Shown: positions 24,578-35,062 of the stretch, piece after piece
Numbering within the stretch: position 1 is the stretch's first letter
Layout of the letters: each line of letters begins with the position of its first letter
Assembly (NCBI GenBank): GCA_900088475.1
Contig: FLMG01001010.1
Span: 255,001-290,062 of the forward strand
DNA: 35,062 bases
Origin: Hyphochytrium catenoides
Taxonomy: Eukaryota; Sar; Hyphochytriomycetes; Hyphochytriales; Hyphochytriaceae
Direction: 5' to 3'
The notes under the pieces: generated by a model
Database searches by the model: none
What the model saw: only the letters and a program-made list of their open reading frames with translations
What the model was told of the DNA's origin: nothing
Made by a program: the position numbers and the translations under genes

Positions 24578-25146
24578 CTTCCCAAATCAGTCTAGCGTCA
24601 CCAGCTAGGTTTGAGGCTTCCCTTGTGGTTCCAGGTTCTTTCCCTTCAACGTACTAGTTTGGCAATAGAGATCCAGCGGAGGGGCAGAGTTGGGCTTTAG
24701 TTGTCCTGGGCAAGAGCTATTTTCAGACAGAGATTTCTCTGCGCCAGAGTTCGCCTCTGCAATCTCCGACGCCTGTGCTAGTACATGTGAACCTGCAAAA
24801 ATGGAAGTGGCATGATGAGTCTGAAGATCATAGAGTCTCACGCATCGTCAAGAACTCTTCCAAACTCCATAACTCGATTGAGTTGCCTGAAAATCAATTA
24901 ATAAATAACCAAATCAAATCCCTCGATCGGTTATCACATTTACGCGGGAACTAATATTAGATATAACGGGTTCTTTTTCAAAAATTTGCTCACAAAGAGA
25001 ACCATTCTCCATCTGGAAGTGTTATTCGAGGAATAGAATAGGCCGAGGTGAGTCCCAGACAGAGATTTATTGCCAAATTTAGCTCTGTTCAGCCTGCAAC
25101 AAGGACACAAGGACTGAGTAAGGTTATAAGCCACCATTCTGTCAGT
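24578..25146. promoter_or_regulatory. Divergent promoter region between NEDD8-like and NUF2 genes
   Basis: These 569 bases separate two outward-pointing starts. AT-rich stretches such as attaataaataacc near 24896 and an E2F-like element at 24944-24950 lie in it. The reverse-strand open frame at 24605-24841 contains ttttgcag, which could be a 5'-UTR intron acceptor of the NEDD8-like gene, but it does not extend that protein in frame. No other gene is supported. Confidence 0.5.
24944..24950 (+). promoter_or_regulatory. E2F-like motif GCGGGAA upstream of NUF2
   Basis: The string gcgggaa, whose reverse complement TTCCCGC fits the E2F/DP core TTSSCGC, lies about 200 bases upstream of the NUF2 start. 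NUF2 is cell-cycle regulated in other eukaryotes, which makes the position sensible. A 7-base match can occur by chance. Confidence 0.3.
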
Positions 25147-28031
25147 ATGAGCTACGGAGGTCGAACAAGTCTTGGGAGCAAGGCTCATGTTCCTCGTCCG
25201 AATCAACAACGTCAGACGTTCTCCTATCCGCGACTGAAAACACCAGAGATTCTTCAGTGCATGCACGAACTTCAGGTGCCTCTCACGGAAGAGGAACTAA
25301 CCACAGCCAACAAGGATGCGTTAAGAAGAGTGTACGAAGCGTTTATTGAGCTGTGCATGGGTGCGTTCCTGACTATTTGACCGCCATTTTATGACCAGCT
25401 CTGACTTATTGCAATACAGGGATCTCCAAGGAGGAACTTCAGCAGCCGGTCTTCTCAGGATTGGATGCCCTAAACTATCCACAACTTCATGAAGATTCTA
25501 TACCTGAGATGAACTTCTTTAGAGCACTGTGAGTATCTCTTTAGGGCCAATTTGGGTGTTCTGAGCTGAGCTTGCCCAATGGCCAAGGACTCTTGACCTC
25601 TGCTTGAAAGGCCCGCCCCAAGTTTATAGAGAGCTCCGCTTACTCATGGGGTGCACTTCAGTGCTACGAGCTCCTTGATCTCTGTGATAAGCTGTTGCTA
25701 TTCCTCTCCTTCTCTGAACGATTCCCATCAGTCCCTGACCCCGCTATGTCTTCATCGCAAGGCTGGCATCTCCCTTGTGTCTCTGGCTCAGTAATGTCTC
25801 CCCATGCACGTCCGTCTAACCCTTAGCCTTGCACTAGGTCAAAGATGATGAACGTTTGCGGCGTCCATGACTTTTCGCTCAAAGACTTCATCTCCCCTGA
25901 CCCTGCGCGGTTACGACGACACCTGAGTGGCCTCATTAACTTTGCAAAGTTTCGTGAGGAGAGAATTGCCATGTATGAGAAGCTCAGTGCAACCACGGTA
26001 AGGCTCGGCACATGAAGATATTCTGGGTTGGCGTAAGGAAGATGAACCAATGTAGCAACAAGAGGCATTTAGGAAAATGGTTGTGTCGGAGTTGGTGGGG
26101 AGTGTCTAGCTGTGAGTAAAGGACTTGACAACTTTTGCGACCCGAGAGCGATCTTACTTATTTGAACACTTGCCCCTTTGAATGGCCCTAGGAGAACCTC
26201 ATGGATCAAAAGCAGAGGGCGGAGGACGAACAAGCAGAGCTTAAACGTCAAGTTGAGGCCTTAAGGTGAGGTGTGAGGCCCGCAAGACCTAAGAATGTTT
26301 TTGGTCACTAATCGTTGTGCTTTGTATAGAGCTGAAAAATTGGCAGAGGAACCTGCCTTAAAACAGCTAACCTCTGATTGCGGAGAACTGGAGGATGAGA
26401 TCAATGAACTTAATAAGCGCCAGGCAGTGCTAAGGCACGAGACGGCAGAACTCAAAACTAACAACAACGAGCTGCGAGACGCCATTGTGCGTAGTTATCT
26501 CTTTTTTTCCTCTTCCTATCCTCCATTGCCACATGTTGAAAGCCAGCAAGAGCTACCTATCTCCGTATCCAGTATTTGCGCCTTTACCCCTCATCTCGGT
26601 CTGTCTTGGCAATGCAGGCGACCAAGCAATATGAGATTCTTACGGACCAAGAAAAAGTTAGGACGCTGAAGGGCCAGGTGGTCAGCAGTCCAGCCAAATT
26701 CAAAAGGGTGAGTCTCGACGTCCCTGAGGTCGATTGTTTCTGCGTTCTCCCTGTTGCTGATCGGATGTGATAACAGGAGATTGAAGATATCAAGGAAGAC
26801 TTGGAGAACGAGAAGGGAGAGCTTGCTGACACAGAGCGAAGGTCCAGAGACCTGCAGTCGTATCTGGATGCCATCGGCCGAGCGGACAAGGTACGCTATC
26901 TCTGGCGGATCTAGACACGAAGCGTGCTGTCCGAATCCAGAAAGGAGAGACTAGCTAAGTGTACGAGCAACAAAGGGCAGGGGCCTAGGAGGTGACTCAA
27001 TGGTGAAAGAACGTTGGGACAATCTGTGTGACTAATATAACGGCAACAAGAGAATATGGCAGCAGACCAGCGAGTTGAGAAGCTGAGGGTGTCGGTATCA
27101 TTAGTGAGAGTTATGCATAGGAGAATTTAAAAGAAGGGCGCTTGCTTGTTATTTTGAACTCATTCTCTGGGGTTGAAGGATGCGCAAAAGGGCATCAAAT
27201 TCCTTTTGGAGCTGGAGGAAGAAATGATGAGATGCAAGACGGCAAAGCGGGACCTGAAGACGAAGAAGCAGCAGATCAGAGAGAGCAATGCAGCAGCAGA
27301 AGAGGCTGAGGCGCAGAAGCAGGTAAAAGAGAAATTGCAGAGATATCTTCCAGTTCCTATCTCTTTTTTGCGATTCGTAGTTTGGTACTATCGATGACAT
27401 GGACGAGGCTATGCCTTCAAGGCTGACCCTTTTTACTATTTGCTTTACTGCGAACTAAAGTTTCTTCTGTACCAGCGTCTGAACCGCCTATTGAAGCAAA
27501 AGCAAGAAAATCTCACCAGCCTAAGGAAGACAGCCGACCTAAAATCCGAAGCCTCAGATCAGGTGCCGTTCATTGGATAGGCTCGACCGTTTCCTGCATG
27601 AGAATAGTTCCTTTCTCTGGTTGCGTTAGAAGTAGCGTCATTTTAGTTCAAAGTGCCCGTCAATTATTATTACCTTCTTCCTTGGGGTATCCTTCGCTTA
27701 CCCTGATTGTAGCATCCTACCTTATGCTTCTTGAGTATTCGTTTTCTACTGCTCTCTTTACCTGCTATGGTGACTCTGACTTACCATCCTGAAGGCCATG
27801 GACGCAGCAAGATCGGAATTGGAAGCTGCAGAGGCTGATAGGATGCAGGCGTTGGCGTTGGTGGATGAGTCCCAGCAGGCCCTCGCCCTCCTCAGAAACA
27901 AGATTGCGGAGGAGGAGGGAGAACATCAGGAGGAGATGAGAGATATGATCAGGGTGTTCAAGACCATGGAAGGCGCGGTATCTGGCTACCATGAGGCTCT
28001 GCTTGCACGACTTCAAGCGTCTGCAGCCTAG
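25147..28031 (+). CDS. NUF2: Kinetochore protein NUF2 (NDC80 complex subunit), complete, eleven exons
   Basis: NUF2 pairs with NDC80 and links kinetochores to spindle microtubules. Exons are 25147-25360, 25420-25528, 25838-25997, 26192-26265, 26330-26486, 26618-26707, 26777-26890, 27053-27088, 27179-27322, 27476-27562 and 27795-28031. They join in frame to 473 residues, close to the human length. After a short basic head, FSYPRLKTPEILQCMHEL opens the calponin-homology-like domain (about 24-150), including EIL...LTEEEL, ALRRVYEAFIELCMG, and the HDFSLKDFISPDPARLRRHL segment followed by LSGLINFAKFREER, the most recognisable family stretch. The rest is coiled coil. VSSPAKFKREIEDIK matches the conserved NUF2 'SPEKL' break in the coil. 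The first in-frame ATG (25147) is chosen; reading further up needs a GTG start. The 36-base exon 27053-27088 is the least certain. It is head-to-head with the NEDD8-like gene and tail-to-tail with the NPHP1-like gene. Confidence 0.95.
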
Positions 28032-28325
28032 ATTTCACCCATTCTGTCTCATTTCTGAAAACTCCCTTTACATTCTCTTCTTTCTCAGTTGCATCCAATA
28101 CGCCGTGCCTACTTTGATGTACGTGCACAGGTGCTTATCTCCCTTCCCACAATCTTTACGGTGAGAAGCTCAACTGAATGTACAAAATCTATTAACAAAG
28201 TTAGCGTCAACTTCTCTCCGCCCCTTCCCATCGTCTTGATAATTGGTGTACATGGGTATTTACAAGGCATGAGTACCTCACCCCGCCACTTGTTACATTA
28301 TCCAACGTCTCTCTGGTAGATTACA

Positions 28326-31300
28326 TTAGACCGCCCGCGCATACAGCACTTCCGAGAGGTCAAACGGTTTAGTGGGACCCATAAAGATCTCGGTGGACTG
28401 CGGGCTTAAGTTAGGAAAGCAAACGATAACAAAGAAGGGGCCGTGTTAGCATGCAGAGAGAGCAGACATGCGGGATGGGGAACTAGTACCTCTTCAGTAG
28501 CTTTTGCAGTCTCTCTACCCTTCGATCGTAGAGGGAGGGCAGTTCTTTTTGTTGATGGTCCGTGTTACATAGAATCAAGGGGCCGCAACAGTTCATAAGC
28601 GATATGTGATTGTCGCAACGCTTCGTAAAAGACTTATTTACCTGACTCTTGGAGAGCTAGAAGTGGCCAGAACCGCATTATCAGAGTGCGGAATGCGTTG
28701 TTTAGGAGTTTCTGGTCCTTTTTCTGGGTTTTAATAGGCGATCAGGGAGATCAATGAGTCAGCGCTGTCGGGATCCGTGTTCTAATGACCTCTTCTTATC
28801 AGAACAGACGACTAGTAGGCCGGGTAAGAAGGACTGAGGGATCTCTCAAGCACAGACATCCATAAGACTGATCCTTGTCGAGGAGACCCGCAACAAAAGC
28901 TACATCAAGACAGGAGTGATCCTAGAAAGACCTCACCTGTGATCGGTTCATCGCTTTCAAGGCAGCTTGCCATTCGGCAGCTACAAGATCTGCCATAGCA
29001 GAATCCCGCATAAGGATCGGGAAGGCATTTAGGGTGGGATCACAAGTTACTGCAGAGGGTGGGGCAGCCGTATTAGACTCTGTACAGTCAACCTCACTGG
29101 CGACGTAGGTCAAGTCAACAACCGCATCAAGCCACATCATGTTCCAGGAGAGATAGATCACGGAATGCGATGGGACGCCAAGTTGTCTGAATCCAATAAA
29201 AGTGCAGGTCCTTTCGCAGCCAGAGTTTTAGTATCTTACCAGCTGCTTTAGAAGCGTTGAGGGCACTCGTTAGATATAGGAAGTACTGGACCACCAATGG
29301 CGCAAGGTTGATTGCCATGACTATGTTTGGAGGGAAGAGCTTTGCCACATCTTGCTCCTACCAAGCAGATAGATAGAGGTGACGGATAAGAGCTCAATAG
29401 AGATATGCGATGCGGCATCCCTCATTTACCTCTGTACTTAGCTTACTCATCGGGATGACCTTGATTGATAGCTTAGGGACAATCCGCTCGGCTTGACCCA
29501 TGAGCTTGGACCAGGCACTGACCGATCTGTTGAACTAGGGGAGGCAAGCCTTAGCGAGAATGAAGACAGTATCTAGTTGATCCTGTCATTGACCAATCTG
29601 AATCTCCCCCTCATAGCGGTTGCTTTTTCAGAGAATAGCTTAGCCCCTGTCGGGAGCATGTAAGCAACTGAACATGGCCTTCTCCAGATGAAGGCATGAC
29701 AGAAGCGGATATTGGATGGTTTACCCTTTCCTTTGTGGCTCCTCTCAAGCTCATGGCTGTCTGCTATTAACCGCCGTTCATTTCTTTGATTCTACAAAGG
29801 TAGACATACCTTGTCTAACTCGATCTCGCTGAAAGGGCTGCCGCCGGAAAGCGTCTTCTCTACCCTTGTTATGTCCTTTTGTCCAACAATATCCTCTAGG
29901 TGAACCAGGCACCAGCCGCAGCCAACCTCCACAGCTGAAGGTCCGTCGTCTCCTATCTCTCCATCACTGCTAAGTGTCGCGTCATTGTCTGAACGTCCAT
30001 CGTCTGCTGAATCAGGTGTGTCGTGGTCTTCTTCCAAATCGCTCCCGGTTTCATCCCTCTTTTCCCTTCTGCCACGAGCTCCATGGTTATCTTTACTACT
30101 TTTTGTTGAGTCAAGTTTCGAGTTCCTTGTAGCTTTCTTCCTCATTTCCCTTTTGCCATTTAAACTCTTCGGAGCTTTCAGGTGTATTGAAAGCTCGAAC
30201 AGCAGGGCGAGGTCGGAGATTGGTTGATCGGTACGCAGCTGGATAGAGCAACAGTCAGAGAGGGACAAGACAATCAAATCAAGCGGCATTGGCGAAACTA
30301 AGAACTCAACAAAGCAGAACATTTACGTAGTCCTGCTCTTTCTTACCACAAATTTCGCGAACTCAGTCTTCGCCTGGCCGCGCTCAAAGATCCAGATATC
30401 TGGCTGTTTCGGGTTCCAATCGCAGGCAACCGTGTGGACATTGCTGACAAAATTCTCACTAGAGCCCACCTCTCCCTTCTTTGGCTTTTTCATCAGGCAA
30501 ACGCGGACAGTACGGCGAAGAACATCCTTCTCTCTGTCTTTGTCAGGTACTGGAATGCCAGACGACGTTTTTAGCGAAACAACCATCGTGGGTGTCGAAG
30601 CAGGCAGGCCGGTTGACATAGGAAGAGCTGACGGTGTGGGAAGAGAGGTTTGGACGTTGGAAGGGGCCGTTGCGATAGGTGGGCTTCTGGCTTTCTGCAA
30701 CTGCGCAGCAATAATTTCTTTCTTCTCAGGAGCATCTGGCAGCGAGTATATCTGTGACGAAAGCTGGGCAATTACCTACATTACCATAAAAGGATGTATT
30801 TAGTGATGCTCTAAGGATGCCCTTCCCCTCATAATCGCGTCTTATATCTCTCGCTTCGATTGGAAGCTATTCTGGCTCTCTTACCTGAGGGGAAAGAGAG
30901 AGGAGCGCTCCTTGCAAAGTATTGCGCCTAATTTTAGCTATAGGTCCAAGCACTGCGGGCCTGAACGAGGATGGAATCCCGGAGAAGAGGGCCAAGAAGC
31001 GCTTTGGGTCAGGTGGTGGACCCCTTGCTAGCTTTCTGAAAGCTCGTAAGGTCTTGCTTTTAGCGTGGCCCATGGGCATTTCTTTCGTCTGGCCAGAAGA
31101 TTGTTGAGCCACCAAAGTGAACGCAAACCGGAGCGGGACAGGGCAAAGTAAGAGGGTGCCTGAGCCAGGAGAGCAGAAAAGTGACGAAGTACATTGCAAA
31201 ACGAGGACTAACAAGGGGTAGACCATGAAAGATATTTCTTACATTGCTGATGGACTTCAGAAGTCGCAAGAACTCGGAGAAATCTATCACTTTGTCTTGA

Positions 31301-34300
31301 TCCTCATCAAAGTCCTCAAATATAGCCCGGTATTCGTCATCACGCAGCTACACAGTGCAGCCAAATAAATGGCATTAAGATGGAATATAATGCTCACACC
31401 AAGTATCAGAGGCACGGAGCGAGACATGCACCAATCTAGAGCTTTCGATGTGTGAGGCTCACATCATAGAAAGGGACACCACGCAACTGGGGGTGAAGAA
31501 TAGAGGGCACTGCGCTTCTGGATAAAGTTAACCGCCATTGTCCCGTCAAGATAGAGGGCATCGAGCCAGTTATTATCTTACCTTGACCTTGATCACCTTG
31601 TCGACTAAGTATTTGAACTCCGAAAGAGATAGCTTTCCAGACTTGTCGGTGTCTAACTCTTCAAACATAGCTAAGATCTCGGCCTCAGTGAGGCGCCCAA
31701 GAGACATCCTAAAAGAGTTATCAGGAGGATCAGTCAGTGGAACAGTCTGGCTATCGGAGTGACCAGGTTATGTGAGAAGGTGCCGAAATTTTGAGCAGAG
31801 TAACCGTAGAGCTACAAGTCCTCCTTTTCCTCTCACCTTTTCTCACATAGGCGAGGGGTTAGAACCCGTAAGAACTCTTCTACATCCACACTTTCACTTC
31901 CATCGACATCCATAGCTTTCATCAGCCTTTGCATTTCCTTACTGTCAGCCTCCTGACCAAGAGCTCGCAATATGGCTCCAAGCTCGCCTAGTTCTGAGGA
32001 GCACAGAGTTACGACCACGAAGCTATCCCCTACTTCTCTCTCTCGAGTATTCCTTGACCCATCCTATCTCTCCATACGTGTCCCTTGTGAGATAATCTCT
32101 CAGCCTATAGCATATGCCCCTCTTACTCACCTATCACTCCGCTCCCATCAACGTCAAAGTAGTGAAAAGCCCGCCTAATGGCCTTCTTCAATGCCCTCTG
32201 GTACTCAATGTCAGACTCCGCTCCAGACAGCTCAGGATCAGAAATGTTGTTATTCTTTCCTCGGTTTCGTTTACTCCTATTCAGGCTCTCCTCTTCGCTA
32301 TCCGAGAACCATTCTTCGTTTTTCCTTTTGGGCTTAATGAGTTTACTCTTGACGCCACGGTCGTCGTTGGACGATAATTTCTTACCGTTCCCTGACACCT
32401 CTGCTTCCGATTCTTCCATGGAGTCCTCATCATTACCCCTGTCAAGTGCGTCACCTTCTCTCACTCCTGTCTTCTTCTTGTTCTTGCTATGCCTCTGCCG
32501 AAAGTATTCTGCTTGCCCCTCCTCTTCTAGTCCATTCCTTACAGCCCCCTTTTTCAATGGCCGTCGTGACACAATTCCTAACTCTTCTCCGGCGTCTTGC
32601 TCTTGTGGTGACCTTCTAACTTTTCCTCCTTGGTCTTCCAGCAAGCGATAGTAGGCAATCCGATCAGATCCAGCCCTATACAGACGAGCTATAGCTTTCA
32701 GCTCAGCCGAAGAGAGAGAGAATGACAAAGACTCTGCGGCTTGAGAAAATGCACGCTGGCTAAGGGATCCTTGCGCCCTCTTATCCGCCTTCCGAAACGC
32801 TTTCAAAGCCATCTTCCTGTGAAATGAGGAAAAGCGTAGATGCTCCAAAAAGCTCTCTCTCACTCTAACTCCTCCTTCTGTGGACTTGCAGTTAGCCTTG
32901 AGCCATCTTATGAAGTCACTATAGGATACTTCCTGCTCCTTAGTGTCGGGGTCAAATCGCTGCGCAACATGAGTCACATCTACTTCTTCCAAGGGACCTA
33001 ATAGAGAATGAAGCACTAAAGAGAAGTTTTCTACGGAAACTCTTCCAGTTCTCTTTTTGTCATAGGCCTTGAAGCCCTCCCTTAGTTCCGAGAACTGGAC
33101 TCCAAGATCGCTAAGTCTCTTGGTTAACTTCAACCCAATAACCCCGAGTTCGTCCCCATCGGGCTCGCAAAGTGAAAAGTCCTTGAACTGAGCAAAACTT
33201 ATGTCGCAGCTTGTGCCCACTTTGAAGCAGGACAAGAGGACCAGGAGCTCCTCGTTAGAGGCTTCGATATCCGCTCTTTGCAACATCTTAGAGAAGTTTC
33301 TGCGGCTAATTCTTAACTCGTCGTCGTCCGCCGTTACGCCTCCCGCCAGCACCTGGAATGTGGAGAAGAGGGCGTCTTCGGTACTCTTCATGCCCTTTCT
33401 TTTGCTCCTTGTCTCCGCGAGAATGTGGTCCCGCAGCTTTTTCGCTTTCAATGTCAGTTCCATAGTAACGCGTTCCTCCCATTCCTTCCTAGCCTGTCCC
33501 GTACCGGACCCGTATACAGCTTCCAGAAACTTTATATAGTTGACTCCACGACTGTTCCCAAACAGTTCTGTCACCTTGTCCGCGTCTTCAGCAGTCAGCG
33601 CTGAGACCTTCCGTCGCAGGATAAGCGTAAACATCCTCCTGCTGAGAATGCCAGTCCTTGAATTTGCCGTATGTGAGGCGCGATGTAGAGCATCAGCCAA
33701 GTCGTCAAGCCTCTCTGGACGCAGAGAGCTAATCTCCAAGGGCATGACCTGAGGCTCGCCCATCTCATCGCTGTGGCTGCGCTTACGTCCACCTCTCTTG
33801 TTATGGCTAGATTCTTCTCGTGTGCTTGCGTCTGATTCGGAAATATCGCTTGTAGACGTGAACTTGGGTCTTCGTTTATCCTGTTTCTTTGTCTTATGGT
33901 GATCAGATGAAGACTCTTCACTGGAACCGCCTGTGTGTCCACCTTTTCTCTTGCTATCGCACCGAATATGGGCTGCCTTAACTCTTTTATCGCGCTTACC
34001 ATTGTCGAAAAGCACCTCGTAGTAGCCATCGCCGTGGTCCTTCTTGATGGCTCCTCGGAGATAGGCTTCCCCACCGTTACACCTTGCCCGAATGACCATG
34101 CCCACTCTCCATTCCGCCTCACTGTGCTGTGCAGCTTCTCCCTCCGAATTTGACTGGGCACTGTCATCCCCGGGAGAGCAGAGCCAGATGTTCTTACGCG
34201 AAATGCCCATTTCCCGGCCACCGTCATCTAACGTTATGTCGTAGGTATTATCACCATTGTCCCTTCTGATAGAGCCTGTCCGATATTCAGAAGATTTTTT

Positions 34301-35062
34301 CCCCTTTACCTTTACCCGCATCCCTGTCTTCAGTCTCCTTGGGATGTTCTTACTATCCTCACGGTCATTTTTGGGCTCCCACGACTTGTTACCCGGTAAG
34401 GGCTTAGACGTGTCGCTGTCCGACTCTGCTGCCGGCTGGATGTTTCTTAGAGGTACCTCGTGATCCTTGTCACCATCCTCAAACGCTACGTCATAAGTCC
34501 CATCTCCGTTATCGCGCTTGATGATGCCAGGATAGTGCTTCTTGCTGTCTCTACAACGAGCGTTCACCTTCGAGCCTTTCTTCAGCTTCTTCTTGATGCA
34601 AGCTTCTCTCTCCGAAAGGTCATCACCGCTCTGCACCTTCTTGGACGGACTCTCGGAGCGCTCGGTGTCAGACCCCTTGTCAATCTTGATATTCTTCTTG
34701 GGTACTGCTCTATCTCTATCCCCACTTTCGAAGGCCACGTCATAGGTGCCATCATTGTGATCTCCTCTGATGGTGCCACGGTAGTATGTGGTACTGTTTC
34801 TACACTTGGCAAGTACCTCCACACCGCGGCTCAGTTTGTGATCCGACGGATTATCAGCATTCCCATTCCGTAGCTTGATATTCTTTTTGGCTACCGATCT
34901 GTCCCTATCTCCATCGTCGAATCCTACATCAAATGTGGCATCACCATTAACTCGCTCGATGGTGCCAGGATAGTGTTTGGCGCTATTGCGACACTTTGCC
35001 AGGACCTTCATTCCTGCCTTCAGCTTCATCTCATCATCTGTGGACTCTTCCTTCTTCGTCTT
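28326..35062 (-). CDS. NPHP1: Nephrocystin-1-like protein with N-terminal Tudor-like repeats and EF-hands, 5'-truncated
   Basis: Nephrocystin-1 is a scaffold of the ciliary transition zone. The window shows 1684 residues of a longer protein: exons >35062-32131, 31993-31837, 31708-31582, 31347-31243, 31088-30885, 30775-30347, 30238-29810, 29760-29725, 29534-29430, 29357-29287, 29186-28937, 28717-28642, 28544-28490 and 28404-28326, phases consistent throughout. From the visible N-end come five Tudor/SH3-like repeats (about 14-367), a Ser/Lys-rich linker, degenerate EF-hand-like helices (about 450-810), an acidic/basic linker, and four clear EF loops: DVDGSGVIELGE, DVDGSESVDVEE, DTDKSGKLSLSE and DEDQDKVIDFSE. 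The end matches nephrocystin-1: LLFELSIHLK, VGCGWCLVHLEDI, LSGGSPFSEIELD, LNAFPILMRDSAMADLV, LPSLYDRRVERL and KPFDLSEVLY before TAA at 28328-28326. The animal coiled coil and SH3 are not seen. The 12-residue exon 29760-29725 and the donor at 29287 are the weakest joins. Confidence 0.85.
33962..35023 (-). repeat. Five tandem Tudor/SH3-like repeats inside the nephrocystin-1-like gene
   Basis: Five units of about 50 residues lie at visible residues 14-64, 77-127, 160-209, 244-294 and 318-367. They share the pattern G-x-x-V-x-A-[KR]-C-x-x-S-x-x-Y-x-x-G-x-I-x-x-x-x-x-D-x-x-[YF]-[DE]-V-x-[FL]-[DE]-[DNS]-G-x-[RK]-[DE]-x-x-[VI]-x-x-x-[NH]-I, joined by charged, Ser/Asp-rich linkers of 12-34 residues. 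Units 1-3 are most alike; units 4 and 5 have drifted (unit 4 has KGKKSSEYRTG, unit 5 WRVGMVIRARC). Such barrels bind methylated lysine or arginine, or proline-rich ligands, in other proteins. The ligand here is unknown. The left window edge of the protein may cut off further units. Confidence 0.85.

Noticed and set aside
24605-24841. Reverse-strand 78-codon frame as part of the NEDD8-like protein
   Set aside because: The modifier begins at ATG 24577 in a different frame and has exactly ubiquitin length. The upstream stretch is better seen as 5' untranslated sequence.
25048-25146. Longer N-terminus for NUF2
   Set aside because: It would need a GTG start. The first ATG at 25147 gives a length and head region typical of NUF2.
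29127-29348. A frameshift or pseudogene in the nephrocystin-1-like gene
   Set aside because: The apparent frame break disappears if donor gtactt (intron from 29286) is used; all other joins stay in frame to a natural stop.
32178-34873. Several plus-strand open frames of 70-157 codons
   Set aside because: They are antisense to the long nephrocystin-1-like exon, which is uninterrupted for 977 codons and has clear repeats; the antisense frames have Ser/Phe-rich shadow composition.
1-35062. tRNA, rRNA, CRISPR arrays, insertion sequences, viral genes
   Set aside because: No cloverleaf-like sequence, spaced repeats, terminal inverted repeats, or integrase, transposase, reverse transcriptase or capsid motifs were seen on either strand by eye.

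Overview
This window is intron-rich nuclear DNA of a protist-like eukaryote. Coding is broken into many exons joined at GT...AG introns, some only about 50-80 bases long, and none of the signals I looked for suggest bacterial operons, tRNA or rRNA genes, transposons or CRISPR. Splicing by hand gives seven genes. My best guess is a flagellated stramenopile (ochrophyte-like) or a related protist. That rests on the compact intron-rich layout, arrays of Tudor-like repeats of a kind I associate with stramenopile proteomes, and a nephrocystin-1 homologue, which implies a cilium or flagellum at some life stage. The lineage is inference, not something the sequence proves.

Layout: (1) <1-13685 (+), the C-terminal part of a VPS13 bridge-like lipid-transfer protein whose 5' end lies outside the window. 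(2) 14042-15735 (-), a complete small PH-domain protein starting MGNVCEC, a likely acylated membrane anchor. (3) 16578-18040 (+), a complete U1A/U2B''-type spliceosomal RRM protein of 212 residues. (4) 19186-23872 (+), a formin (FH2) of about 978 residues with two WASHC3/CCDC53-like motifs and no proline-rich FH1. (5) 24132-24577 (-), a 77-residue ubiquitin-like modifier, NEDD8/RUB-like with some ubiquitin features. (6) 25147-28031 (+), a complete kinetochore NUF2 of 473 residues. (7) 28326->35062 (-), a nephrocystin-1-type protein with at least 1684 visible residues, in which five Tudor/SH3-like repeats and calmodulin-like EF-hands precede the nephrocystin-1 C-terminal homology region.

The genes are unrelated housekeeping, cytoskeletal and trafficking functions, not a pathway cluster. 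They are tightly packed and mostly alternate in strand: VPS13/PH, formin/NEDD8-like and NUF2/NPHP1 are tail-to-tail with about 260-360 bases between stop codons, while PH/U1A-U2B'' and NEDD8-like/NUF2 are head-to-head and probably share promoter regions. The gap between the RRM gene and the formin (18041-19185) contains coding-like stretches that I could not assemble.

The most unusual item is the Tudor-repeat + EF-hand + nephrocystin-1 protein. The formin without FH1 and the ubiquitin/NEDD8 intermediate with Gln72 also deserve attention. Gene models 2-7 keep an open frame across every proposed junction. The VPS13 exons were only partly joined.
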